Positions 35,601 to 47,600 of a DNA stretch of 64,000 bases are shown in pieces (within the stretch, counting starts at the first letter, position 1; each line of letters starts with the position of its first letter). Both the position numbers and the translations under genes were made by a program. This DNA comes from Pithys albifrons albifrons (Eukaryota; Chordata; Aves; Passeriformes; Thamnophilidae). The stretch is taken from the NCBI RefSeq assembly GCF_047495875.1, contig NC_092475.1, positions 8,336,501-8,400,500 on the forward strand, read 5' to 3'. The notes beneath the pieces are model-generated. The model was given only the letters and a program-made list of their open reading frames with translations, was not told the DNA's origin and ran no database searches.

Positions 35601-36190
35601 CAACCCAGGGTGCTCTGCCCAGGGCAGGGACGCGTTTGTGTGAGGTATTCCAGCAAGGTATTGCTCAGGAGAGAGGTGTGAGTGTGGGGGTGCATGTGGG
35701 GAGATGAGGAACAAGGAGATTCCAGCCTGCTTTCTACACGACAATTTCACCTCTTTTTGCCAGAATTGCCTGGAAGGTGTCTCGAAAGCCAGCAGAAGGG
35801 AGACCATTCCCAAGGAACAGTAACCTGCCTGCAGGCACAAGGAGGTCAGTAGTGGGTGTAGCAGGAAGGACTCAGAGCAGGTTTTGGTCCACAGAAAATC
35901 AGAGAGAGCAAATTACAGCTCTTTAGTCCTAGAAAACCTGTGGGAGCGTGGGACGGTGAGAGGGAGGAGGCAGTAAGAGAACGAAAGATGATGATTAGGG
36001 ATTGGGTAACTAAGGGCTGTAAGTGGCTGTGAAGGGATAGTGAAGAGAGAGCGTGGGGCAAGGGCAGAGGAGGAGTAAGCCATGGAAGGGGAAGATGGGA
36101 AAGGCAGGAATCTGGGCACAGGAGAAGAGGCCTGAGAAGAAGCGAAGGGGTAAGAGCTGGAGGGGCAGGGGAACGGAGGAGTAAACGGGG
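32640..36190. other. Intergenic spacer between PARD6B and RIPOR3 promoter
   Basis: AT-rich, no gene recognised. It holds a small GTCA microsatellite (about 35527-35545) and a locally GC-richer stretch at 34600-34760 with no supported frame. From about 35900 the sequence becomes purine-rich (GAG/GGA on plus) on approach to the CpG island. Confidence 0.45.
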
Positions 36191-36735
36191 GGGCAGGAAC
36201 GGGTGTCCCCGCGTGTGATGCCGTTTTGTCGTTGCCCTGCGGCGCTGTGGGGCCCGGAGAGGAACAGCTGGAGCGAGCGGGAGGGTGCCTGGGATGCTCC
36301 TGATTAATAGCAGAGGGTCCGGGCCGTGACCGCCGGCTCGGCATGTGCTGGAGCCGCGCGGCGCGTTCCCAGCCCCCCTGCCAGGATGAGGGGGGTCGGA
36401 GGAGGGAGGGAGGAGGGAGGGAAGAAGGGAGGCAGCGAGCGGGACGGGGCCATCGGCATCCAGCGGCAAACAAGCGCTCCGGAGCCGCGGCTTCCTGGAA
36501 GCGGAGCCCAGCTGGACGACAGGAGGCGGAGATAAGCGGCGGTATCGGGGCCGTCCGGGCGTCCCCGCGACAGCCGCGGCGAGAGCGGAGCCGAGCCACG
36601 CTCCGCGCCCCGCAGACAGCGCAGGTAGGGGCGCACCTGACGCGGCACTCCGCGAGCGGCGGCGCGGGGGGAGCGGGGACACCGGCACCGGCTCGGTGGG
36701 TGAGAGCTGCGGGGACAGGGAGGGCACAGGGCGGG
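36190..36735 (+). promoter_or_regulatory. RIPOR3: CpG island, candidate RIPOR3 promoter and first exon
   Basis: GC- and CpG-rich island with purine-rich GAGGGAGGGA runs (about 36402-36440). A candidate non-coding first exon ends in CGCAG then GTAGGGGC (donor GT at 36625-36626), a good 5' splice site. The next supported plus-strand exon is RIPOR3 exon 2 at 56856, whose 5' part is untranslated, so a spliced non-coding leader starting here is plausible. Assignment to RIPOR3 is inference from strand and position. Confidence 0.45.
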
Positions 36736-36741
36736 CACCTG

Positions 36742-37105
36742 TGGGGGGGATACAGTCACCTATGGGGGGATACAGTCACTTATAAGGGAAGGATGCAGTC
36801 ATCTATGGGATGGGGATACAGCCACCAATGGTGGGAATGCAGTCACCCGTAAGAGAAGGATGCAGTCAACTATGGGAGGGGGATACAGCCACCAATGGTG
36901 GGAATGCAGTCACCTGTAAGAGAAGGATGCAGTCAACTATGGGGGGGATACAGTCACCTATGGGGGGAATGCAGTCACCTGTCAGGAGGATACAGTCACC
37001 TCTAGAGGGGATACAGTCACCCATAAGGGAAGGATGCAGTCATCTCTGGGGGGGGGGGGATGCAGCCACCTATGGGGGAATGCAGTCACCTATGGGGCAG
37101 GTGGC
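36742..37105. repeat. ~20-bp minisatellite (GGGGGATACAGTCACCTAT)
   Basis: About sixteen units of 18-30 bp built on GGATACAGTCACCTATGGGG, alternating with GGATGCAGTCATCTATGGG and AATGCAGTCACCTGTAAG variants. It includes a 12-G run at 37048-37059. It sits directly downstream of the CpG island, in what would be the start of the long RIPOR3 5' intron. Plus-strand frames reading MQSPV/MQSPM-type repeats are products of the array. Confidence 0.88.
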
Positions 37106-38689
37106 ATCCTGAGGAGTCTACAGGCATCTGTGAGTGGGCAAGCTCCAAAGGACGCAGATACTCCTACAGAGGCTGTACCAGCACAAAGAGGTTTGGTGGC
37201 TCTTTATCCAGGATAAAAGAATTCACGCCAGGAAACACCCAGGAACCCCCTGGGAGGGGAGAACCTGGCTGGAGCAGGTGGAGCAGGACAATGTTTATAC
37301 CATTATGTCTTGGAGGTGTCATTGCATGTACTGGTTATATTTTAGTTAACTTTTTGTCTGTGCAGAGATTACATTTTATTTGCTCATAAATACAAATTGA
37401 GAGTTTGGGTCACAGCCCAGCTGCATTTTGATTCACACAGAGTTTAATTTCCCCTTTTAAAAAGTGTTTTAAATAAGTTGGGCCATATGGAAATAGAGTT
37501 GTTCATCAACCAAATAAACTTGAAGGAATTTGAAAAATAAGGTTACATATTTCTTGAGCCATTTCTTGCCTATTGAACCAGAACCAGTACTCAGACTCTT
37601 GATTCAGTCATTTCCTTTGTTGGGATCAAGACTTAATCTGCCCATACCTGTGTTTTCACAGCTGCAAAGTGGGAGCTACACCTATTGATGAGGTGCAGTA
37701 TATACACTCATGTTGAGTGGAGTGGGACATCTGAGAGAGATGTAGTGGCTAAAGGAACATGCATATGAGAAACTCCTTCTTTGTTGTGTTCCTTTGTCAT
37801 GCAGTTGATTCCCCCCATGGTGCTGTTCCAAATCCTGCAGAATGAATGACATAAGCGCCACATGTAGTAGTGCAGGAAAAGCTGCATGAAAGCTGCCAAA
37901 ATGGGCTGGAGCTGCCACTGAGTGGCAGGTCCATCCTCTTTATGCCCCAGATCTAGAGAGAAATGTGTGAGATCCAACATGTGTGATCTGGTAGTGAACA
38001 ACTAGCTTGGTGAAATTTTCCTGCAATTAGTGTCTGCATACTCGTTAGAGGAATGAAGTGGCTTCCTTGAGGTGACAGGTCCTGCATCCCGAGCTGGGGC
38101 TCCATTCTGGAGTCAGTCAGGAGCTGCAGGGGAGCAGTGGTGTTTCTGTTGACAGCATGCTGCCAAACCCGTGCAAATATGGACCAAACAGTGAGTTATG
38201 TAATGGCATTCCCAAAGGGGTAGTGTAAGGTTGGGATGATTTCCTTCTGTCAAGACAAAGCACAGCTGTACAGTTGCTCTACAATGTTTTCTCTAGCCCT
38301 GGGTTTCTTAAGAGCAATCCAGGCAGGGAGCTGGGACCCTCTAATATCACATCCACCAACAGCACTTTATTGCCTTCTACAGCTAATTCCTTCACAAATA
38401 TTCCTTTGCAATATCCTCATAAAGAGCCAGAGAAGCGCAATAGAGTCACTGTGGCTAGAAAGGGAAACCAGACTCAGCCTGGGGAGGGGAAAGTTATGAT
38501 CTTCATGTGTCTCTTTCTCAGGGGTCTGAGGAGTGATAATGTGGAGTTACAGAGCACCAGGACAAAACAGAGGTTCTGGATATAGAAAGTTATATAAGGG
38601 AGGGAGAACTGTCTCAGAAGGGTTATTAATTTGTTTCATTTGGATGAAATAAATAGAGAGACTGGAAGTGAAGGAGATATTTTATGTAT

Positions 38690-38753
38690 AGTAGTAGGTT
38701 TAATATTAGTTAAATCTGCACACTTGATCTTAGCCAAAAGACTGAGAAAGAGG
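38690..38753 (-). pseudogene. U2 snRNA pseudogene fragment (5' end)
   Basis: On the minus strand, 38740-38720 is an exact 21-nt match to U2 snRNA nucleotides 14-34 (from CTTTTGGCTAAG to ATCAAGTGT). It is preceded by a degraded copy of the U2 5' end (CTTTCTCAGT for CTTCTCGGC). It is followed by a loosely similar branch-recognition and stem II region (GCAGATTTAACTAATATTAAAC). The Sm site and 3' stem-loops are absent, so this is a truncated, retroposed, inactive copy. Confidence 0.78.
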
Positions 38754-39461
38754 GAACAGACAGAACTGAATTATCCAGACTGTTATTGCCCAGAACTGGA
38801 TTTTGGAAGGTGATTGGCTGGTGACAGTCCAAAATTATACAGACAGCAAGTCGTGCAAAGGCCATCAGCCAGACTTGAATGGCTACAGGTGCTCTGGCCC
38901 TGGCTTTAACTCCCATCCTCAGATGCTGCCTCTGGACACACGAAAGGGACATACATATTTATGAAATACCAGGTTTTATCCACTTTTTTCAACTTTTCCA
39001 TTCCTGTTGCCAGTTTATTCTCCCTGAGGACAGACTGCTTTAAACCAGTATGTCTTCAAAGACAGAGTGGCTGAAAAACATAATTTTTATTCAATTTAAC
39101 TTTTTAGGGCAAAACTTGGTTTTCAGCCAATCAAGGCATTTAATCATTAGTAATTTAGAAGATCAGAACACCAAGATGATGTTCTTTGTCACTAATACAG
39201 AAATACTTTAAAGTGTAGTTAGCAAACAGATTTATATGTAACTGCTCTAGATTTGGATTTAGCTGTTTCAAATTAAATAATAAAAACGTTTTATGGAGAA
39301 CTAACATGCAGTTATTATTGGGAAAGTAACTGTGTCAGTGATACTTTGTTATTCATCAGATATGTTCTTTCCATGAATTTGTCCCTGATCTGCTTGATGA
39401 AGTAGCAAAAATCCACTTCCATTATTTTTTTAACTCCTGTTGCTCCAGGCTGAGTTCAGGG

Positions 39462-39497
39462 AATGCCCTAGCCCTTGGAAAATGCCCTAGCCCTTGG
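39462..39497. repeat. 18-bp tandem duplication
   Basis: AATGCCCTAGCCCTTGGA occurs twice head to tail with only the flanking base differing, a recent slippage duplication in non-coding sequence. Confidence 0.85.
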
Positions 39498-39887
39498 ATC
39501 ATGAATTATGTCCATGGCAGCATTTGTATCTTGAGATGTCGGGCTCAGTTGCACAATAATACCCATAATAACTTGCATTGGATTATAGTCATGCAGTATG
39601 ATTGAAGATTGAGACTCACTTTTCAGGATTGTTAGTGATTAAAAACCTGTTTGTTGGTTGACTGAGCAAACTGAATTTGGGCTGTAAGCTTTTATTCTTG
39701 TTTTTCTTTTCTGTCACTACAACTAAGTTGTTCAGACTACAAATCCTGAGAATGCTGATGTGCTCAAGCTGGGATGTCCAGGACTCACATCAAGCATCAA
39801 TAGGCTCCTGTAATTTCAAGTAAGGCCAATAAAATCACTTGGTCCTCAAGAGATCAATGAAGCCAGGGCTGATGTTTTGGGAAGAAA

Positions 39888-40080
39888 CATCATGGAAATA
39901 GTAGTCAGGCACTGGAAGGGGCTGCCCAGGGTGGTTTGGAGGTGCCCAAGTAAGGACTGGACATGGCACTCAGTGCTCTGGGCTGGGGGACAAGGTGGGC
40001 ATTGGGCACAGGGTGGATTTGGTGATGATGGAGGGCTTTTCAACCTCGGTGATTCCATGATTCTGGGAGGGGTGACTCCC
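39888..40080 (+). mobile_element. CR1 3'-end fragment
   Basis: Plus-strand landmarks: CACTGGAAGGGGCTGCCCAG, GGAGGTGCCCAAG, GGACTGGACATGGCACTCAG, GACAAGGTGGGCATTGGGCA, and the terminal TTCAACCTCGGTGATTCCATGATTCTGGG. The ending with repeated (T)GATTC octamers is typical of CR1. It is 5'-truncated. Confidence 0.88.
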
Positions 40081-43000
40081 CCCAGGGGCAGCGGAGTTTA
40101 ACAGACACTTGAGGTGCTCCTGAAATACCTGGACTGAGAAATGGTGATAGTACAGCAAAGTTACCAGTGCTGGGGGGATGATAAGAAATCAACATCAATC
40201 TTTCTCCATTACATAGGGAGAGTTATGTTTATGATTAGGGAATGAACCCTGTTCCTCTTAGCTGAATAGTTCCCTCACTTATTTCACATGGTAGGAACAG
40301 CAGTAGCAAAGCACTCATCATTTTTATTGAAAAAAATCCCTGGCTTATAGACAGTGTGTTTGCCATGATAGTTTTCTCTAACCCTTGTTCAAATGTTTTA
40401 AAGCTTGTAACTTTGAGCTATGCAGATCATCTGTAGCTGATGTTCTGTGAGCCTCTGAAGGAAAAAAGGGTGACCTGATTACGTGTATTCACAGATCTCT
40501 CTACTTCACATTCTTACAGGGCAGAACAGCAACATAACTTTCTTCTTTCAGGATAGTTAATGTTCTGGCCCAGAATTACAGCACCAGATGTGTTGCCACA
40601 GAAACAATTTAAAGGGAGAAGGAATTGTGAGCAAATTGTCTTTCTCGTGGAAAACGTTTCAGAGCCTCTCCTTGGTTTCCATGTTTCTGTGTGTGTGCAG
40701 AGCAGAGAGTAAGGGACAATTTTGCTTTTTGTTTCATACATCTGTTAGTGGTTTAAAATGCTGTGTACAGGACCAAAAATTGAAAAATATTCTATTATGG
40801 GCATGACTGACGTACCTCAGAGACATTTTTTATTAAATCCTTACTCATTTCTAGAAACTTTTTCACTGAAAAATGTGCAGTGTGCTAGCTGATTTACTTA
40901 CCTCCACTTGCAACATGCTTTGAAAAATATTTCCAGTAATAGTTGTTTCTGTGAAAGTAAGGAAACATTTGACTTTATAAAGTTATCCCAGATTTTGATG
41001 CTGAGAATTAGTATCACATTTTACTGACTACAATTGACATGCTGATGAAAAGAAGGAATGTTTACAGGAAATATTTTGATTTAATCTTGTCTAGGAAGCC
41101 TTAAAGTAGCCAAAGCCCTTGATTTTAGCTGGCATTTCTTTTTCTCAAGATAGTGGATACTCTGTTCAACACATTCTTTTCTCAATTATTATGAAAATAT
41201 TTGAACAAAATGCAATGTGAATTATCTTAATATGTCCTTTACACTTCTTTGACCACAGAATGGCATCTTCATCCTACACTTTTGCATTTTGTTGGGGACA
41301 ATAATGAGAAAAAACGTCCAGGAAGGCCCCAGCCTTGGGAAAATTTATAAAAGACCAAGATTAACACAGAAGGAGATTTGTTTCCACAGTTCTGTGTCAT
41401 CCCTGCATTTGGGAGGTCTTTTTCCATGCAGATTTTGAAATACTGCTGGCTGTGGGGTTGAAGGAGACGTAATTGATTTATCTCACCAAGAGCCAGGGTG
41501 AAGTTTGTGTCTCTTTGGAGTGATGGGAAAATTTTGCCATATGCATCAGTATGTAGAAGATGCCCTGTGATTTGGGAAGGCAGTGGATGCACAATGTTAA
41601 TCTGAGAAAGATTCTCTTCTTATTTGTTTGTTTAGTATTTCCCACTGTGAGATCTATGGTTATTGAATCTTTTCCCATATAGCCATACTTTTTAATGCCC
41701 CTCAGTTTGGAAATACACATTTTATTTTTTTGTTATTGATTTTTATACAACTCTGAGATCTTCACTTCTCAATTTGATAATGGTTTATAACAGAAATATT
41801 GGAATATAAGTAACTGCTCCTAACTCTGGGATACGTGGATATGCCTATGGAAATAGTTTTGCCTTGTTTCAAGGGTCCTACAAGAGTCTCTCAGCTCTGG
41901 AGCTCGGCTGGGTGCCACGTCCCACATCTGAGTTCTGGCAGGTTCACAGGCATGTACATCACCAAACAAGATCTGCCAGGCTGATAGGAAATTCATTTCT
42001 CTCTTGCATTCCTTATTCAGGCAGAACTCCAACCCTGGGTGTGGAAGGAATGCAGAGCTGGGCCTACAGTTTGTGTCTGCACAGGTTAGAATTGAACTTC
42101 CATTGTGAAATGGGGATCTGGATCTGCATCTGTGTTTCGCTCCAAGACCGCAGATATTTGCATCTGCTTTGGGTGCTCTTTGGGGTGTCCTTATGTTTAC
42201 AAGCTGATCCAAATGTCCCCTTAATTAGTTCACATCTCTTCTGTTTGATCCCATGAGAAGGCAGGCTGGTCTTTCCTTAGGCAGTAGAGCTTTCCCAGAC
42301 AGACCTTGTAAACTGGAAATATAGGTACTTGTAATTTTCTTATAAACCTCCTCTGGGCCTGAAATGTCTTGGCCTTGGTTTCAATCCAGTATTGAATAAG
42401 ACTGGAAAGTCTGAATAATGTCAGTTCAGCTGTATTTGAGTTATTCAAATGCATTTTAAAACTACGTACTTTCCACTTACATTTTTCCATAATTCTCTGC
42501 ACTTACATAACCTGCGTTTTATTATTTAAATTGCCACAGGCTTGAAGAGGAACATATCATTCTCCACTACTGGGCCTGAACAGATAAACAGAGAGGCAAT
42601 TCAAAGGCCTCAGTGTGCTTTAAAATCTGAGTGATTTCTGGTTTAGTGTTGGCATGAATAGGTTTATATTCCTACTAATGCAGGAAAGACCCTGCAGTTC
42701 ACCCAGGCGCTGAATTTCTGCAAGTCTTCTATTACCTATGGAGTTTTACAAAAAGAGTTTAGAAGATTCCTTCAGATAATAAGAAAGGATTATTTTTTAT
42801 GGGATCTGTAAAGTTAAAATAGTAGGCCAGGGTTTTCCAAAAGGAGTGACACCCAGAGATATTCCAAAAGCACATGCAGCAGTTGGAGCATTCATTACAG
42901 TCCAGCCTATGGATGTGGCTGATACTTGATCTGTGCAGAAAATTCCAAGGCTTTTCTCAAGGTTTCAAGGAAACTGATTTGTAGCAAGTGCATTATCTGG

Positions 43001-44529
43001 TTTTTACAACAGAAGACAAAAAAGAGCAGTTCCAATGGCTGGATCATGTGTGAAAATGGCTGGGTTTGATTCCATGTGCAACACCACAGCATCAGGTACC
43101 TTGGTTGTACCAATACGTGTAGCTGCACATTTCTGTGTGCCTGTACAGTGCTCTCAGAGCAGCAGGATATGCCCAGCCTGTGTGGAAATCTGTCACTAGG
43201 CCTTTGTTACTCATTGTCTGAACTGGAACCCACACTGTGATCTCGAAGGTAATGCCACCTTTGAAGAGTCCTGGCATGTAGAAAGCTGACGGGAACTACT
43301 CCTTCAATTAACCACAACTGCCATGAGACAATAGAGCTGTCTTTGTGTAACTCTGCTGAACTCACTGGAGCTTGTTCCTAATTCCACTGAGGCCCAGTTG
43401 TGCCTCTCCCTTTCTCTGAAGGGTTCACATGCCAATGTGTTGTGCAACCAATGTAATTTGTTAACAAATAAAGAATTCAAATAACCTTAGAAAATCACAG
43501 GCATCCCTGCTGTCTGCAAACAAACAGCAGAAGTGCAAAACATTGAAATAGCAGTGCAAAATATCTCAAAATTGGTTGAGCTTGGGTTCTTCACAAACAA
43601 ACCCACAACTGTAAGGAGTTCATGCTCTGCAGGGGAAGGCTTTGGATGAGAACATACACTGCATCTTCTGGTGAGATCTCCAGTCCAGACATAATTTGTG
43701 TCTGTTTTCTCCAAAGCTGTAGTAACACATGTTGAATATTTCCTCATTTGTGTATGAGTTTGACTGCTTTTAGTTTCATTTAAAGCTATAAGTGAGTGTG
43801 CTTTGACCTGTAATTGTCAAATTATCTTTACAGTACCGTAAAACTGTATCTCACTGTAAAATATCTCTCTTGAGTAAGCCAAGTCATATGGAGCAAAACA
43901 CCATTTTTCTATTAGAATATTGAATGCACTGACTGCCATGGCTGCTGTAACTGTGTCAGAATCTGGATTTAATTCTGGATCTGGATTAGTGTGTTGTTGG
44001 AATCACTTGTCAACAAGTTTTGTATCTGAATGGCCCTTTCTGAATTTTGAAGATCACCCAAGAGTGACTTTCTGCCAGGCGGTTCTCTGTCTGTGCATTC
44101 TCAGTGGCAGTTCTGTGGAGGATCACAGCTAGGAGTTCATGAGATCAATGGTGCATGTGCTGATGGTTGGAGGGTCAGACTGCAAGTGTGGGAAAACTGT
44201 CAGGGGACAGAGAACATCCCAGGGACATCCTGTTCTACTCTGCCTCTCCAGCCAGCCATGGTTCCTGGTTAATGGGCAGACTGGTCACTGCTGTGCTCAC
44301 AGCACCTTTCAGCAGTTCAGACTCTGCTGCCATCAGCCCAGGCCCATCTGGCAGGATGCTGAGGGTCCTCTCTCTCACAAATCAGGCCTGTCTGGTGCCA
44401 AAAAGGCAGATCAGCACACATGTCATGCCTTTGATATCACAGGAGTCATCACAATACTGAGAGATTTAACTGGCATGTCTGTATGTTGTCATGCATTTAA
44501 TGTTATTTGCTGGTCTCATCTCCAGGACT

Positions 44530-44600
44530 CCTTAAATTGCCAATCAAGTGGGAGTTGGACTTGATGACCCTTGAGGGTCCCTTCCAACTAAGGATATTCC
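44530..44600 (+). mobile_element. Very short CR1 3'-terminal remnant
   Basis: GGAGTTGGACTTGATGACCC then TTGAGGGTCCCTTCCAACT matches the last 50 bp of CR1, followed by a decayed octamer tail (GACTCTCTGATT). Only the terminus survives. Confidence 0.75.
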
Positions 44601-47600
44601 TTGACTCTCTGATTAAGCAATATGAGTGGGGACAATGTATTTGACCATCCATTTGTGTGTTCCATCCCTGCAGCTCCAAAAACTGTCACAGTGCAAAGTT
44701 GTCACTTCCCTCCACACCACATTCTGAAGACTGTTGTTTGTCCTCATTGTGGTGGGGCAGCAGGAGCTGATGCCCTAAGGATCAGTGTGTTGTGAACTGA
44801 TCGATACCTTGAGTCTTGCTCACTGGCCTTGGGTGAGAGTCTTCCCTCTCCTGAGTCAGTGTGTGTGTGTTAGGATTACAATTCCCTCCTCCCATGTTGG
44901 AAGGGAACTAGGAGAACTTTCTTATGGGGGTCAGTTTTGTTCAGAGGCACAATCCTGCCCTACAAGAGTAGCCTTTGTTATAGACTAAGTCAATTTGCAG
45001 CACAAAAATAAGTCCTGTTTTATGAGGCATAGAGGACTTAAACAAAGATTTTTTAAGAAACTTGGTAGTTCTACACTTACTATGCAGCCATACTAACCTT
45101 TGTTCTGTGCTGCTTAAATGAAGTACTGCTGTAAGTTTGTCTCAGGTGAGGGGTTTTTAATGATGTGGCCAGATGGCATTAAAAGCTTCTGCAGCTGCAT
45201 TGGCATGAAGTGTTGTAGGCTCATACAACTTACTCATTCCCCTGATGCTGTACTGCAGCACATCTGCACCAGCCAAGTCCCTGTAGTGTCTGAGACATCA
45301 GTAACAGGCCCCTCTCTCCAGCTGCCCTCAGCTGAATTGGGTAAGGACTGTGGAAAGTGGATGGTCTTACCATTGTGGCTGCATGTGTAGAAATGGTTAT
45401 CTATAGTTACAGTGTACAGCAAACGTGGCCATGTGTTAGTACTCCTTGTTTTAGGTCTGAGGGACAGTTCTGACCATGCTGATAGAAAGCACAGCCTTGC
45501 CAGTTGCTGCATTCATTCTGGGAGAAGTTTTGTAGTGAATAACAGCAGTATTTGGATAGCAGTGAGGTGCTGGTAGTACAGATACACAGTGAAGGATTTT
45601 CATGATCTGCAGACTGCTAATGCCTTTCAACTGTACTACATGTTTTAAACCAACAAAGCTTTCTTGTGTAGTTTTATAGATCCATGTTACAAAGTTTCTG
45701 GCATGGCTGTGAGCATTAAGAGGAATGTGAACTAATGAAACCCGTAAAGATACAGCTTTGCTGGCTGAATATTCCTATAGGAACACTCCTTTTGCCAGGT
45801 TTGCCTGTGACTGCTGGAGAGAGAGGTAGAAACTGGCAGAAGACTTCAGTTCTTTCTTCTGTTGGAGTTTTGTTTGATGCTTACACAGAGATGCTGAGTA
45901 AACCAGTCCAAGGTCTAAGAAAAACTCCTTGTGATGCAGAAAAATAGGAAACACTAAGCAGATGCGTTGTTTGCAGTAAAAGCTTTGAGTCCTCAGGGAA
46001 CAAACAATTGTGTTCACAGTCTTTGAAGGAGTCTGAAACAGAGAGCTGATTGATTTTTTTTGTGTGTGCACAAAGCTGAAATGCATTTTCATGAGTGACT
46101 CTTGCCGTGTTTGTTGAAGATATTCACAACATTTCAAGGGACCTTAACATTACATTAGCTTTTGGCCTCAGTGTTGGAGTGGTTTGATCTCGACTGATCC
46201 TGCTGAGCAGCTCCTGCTTAGCACTTCCAGTTGTCTGCATTTTTTTTTCCAGTGAGTAGCTCTTGTGCTTGGGCTGGGTGTTGTAGGGGGGCCTGGCATT
46301 TCCAGGAATCTGTTATCTCTGGCAGAAGTCTTGTTACTGTCAGTTATTGATAAGTGGGAAGCTAAACATGTGACTGATTAGACAGTGCCCCTTCAATGGC
46401 TGAGCACCAGTCTGATTTCACTGCACACAGTGGTCTTCCTCAGGAAATTTCTTCTACCACTAATTAATATTTTAAATTATTTTTACTGTATGATTTTGCT
46501 TATAACTTACCTACTTTCTGCTCCCTTCTAATGTAGAGGGTTTTTCTTTCTTGTTTACAAATTTCAGTCTTATTAGAGATATAATTTCCTGGTCTTCTGA
46601 AATTATTGTGTCAACTACTTAACCTTTAATGAATATGAGGAGGGAGTTTTCACATGATCAAACAGATTCTTTCTATTTGCTGACTGTGAAATATTTGAAT
46701 TAAATAGCAATAACAAAAACACAGAGCTGAAGAATGCAAGTTTACAAAGGCCAAGGCAGATCTGTAGTCAGTTATTCTGATGGAAGGCACCACTGCTCTC
46801 CTTTGGAGATGTGTTGTCAGAACTGAATTTGTGAGTCCTCCCTACTCAACTTGCAAGAAAATAACTGCTTTAGAAAAACCACTTGAAACAGTAGTCTTTG
46901 CTAAGATGCCTTCTTTTGTCTGGAATAGATTGAAGGGGCACTCCATGAAGTGATGAGCATTGTAGGTTTTGTAGTGTTTGCTGGGCAAACAATGTCCAGA
47001 ACTCGTACACAAGTTTGACTCTTCTGGTTTTATAATTTTCAAGAGAGCATTGCTGTAATTCTGTTTAGGCTTGAAACAATCCAAAGCTCTCTCCTAGGCA
47101 GGACCAGACTGACAAAACTTGACTATTTGGTTTAAAAGTAAATGTGGCCCAGTTCACACTGCATTTTGCTGAACTGCTCACTTCACCATTTGTATCCTGG
47201 TACACATGAGTCTTTCAGCTGTTTCCAAAGCCATCTCCTTTCGAATGTTTAATATCTAAGAACCAATTAGTTCCACTTTGTTTTCTTTGGATACTTTGCA
47301 ATTAAACATTCTTTCAAGTGGGCTTTATTTAGCTAATTCTGTCATAGAAATAAGCTTTGAGGGAATGAAGAGAAGTTCAAGCTAGCCAATGTTTATTTTT
47401 ATTATTAATAATTTATATTATGGTAGTCCCCAGGGGAACTAGGGCCCCACTAAACCCAGTTTCCTCTGCATGTAGTGACTGTGTGTCACAAGACTTTATA
47501 CAGCAGAAGACTCTTTTTTGCTGCTGTGGCTCAGTGCAAGGAGCCCCTCTATGCCACAAGGAACCTACTGATGAAGAGCACAGAAAGACAAATCAAGAAT

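Noticed and set aside
36793..37112. Plus-strand frames of 60-169 codons with MQSP repeats near 36.8-37.1 kb
   Set aside because: They are translations of the roughly 20-bp minisatellite.
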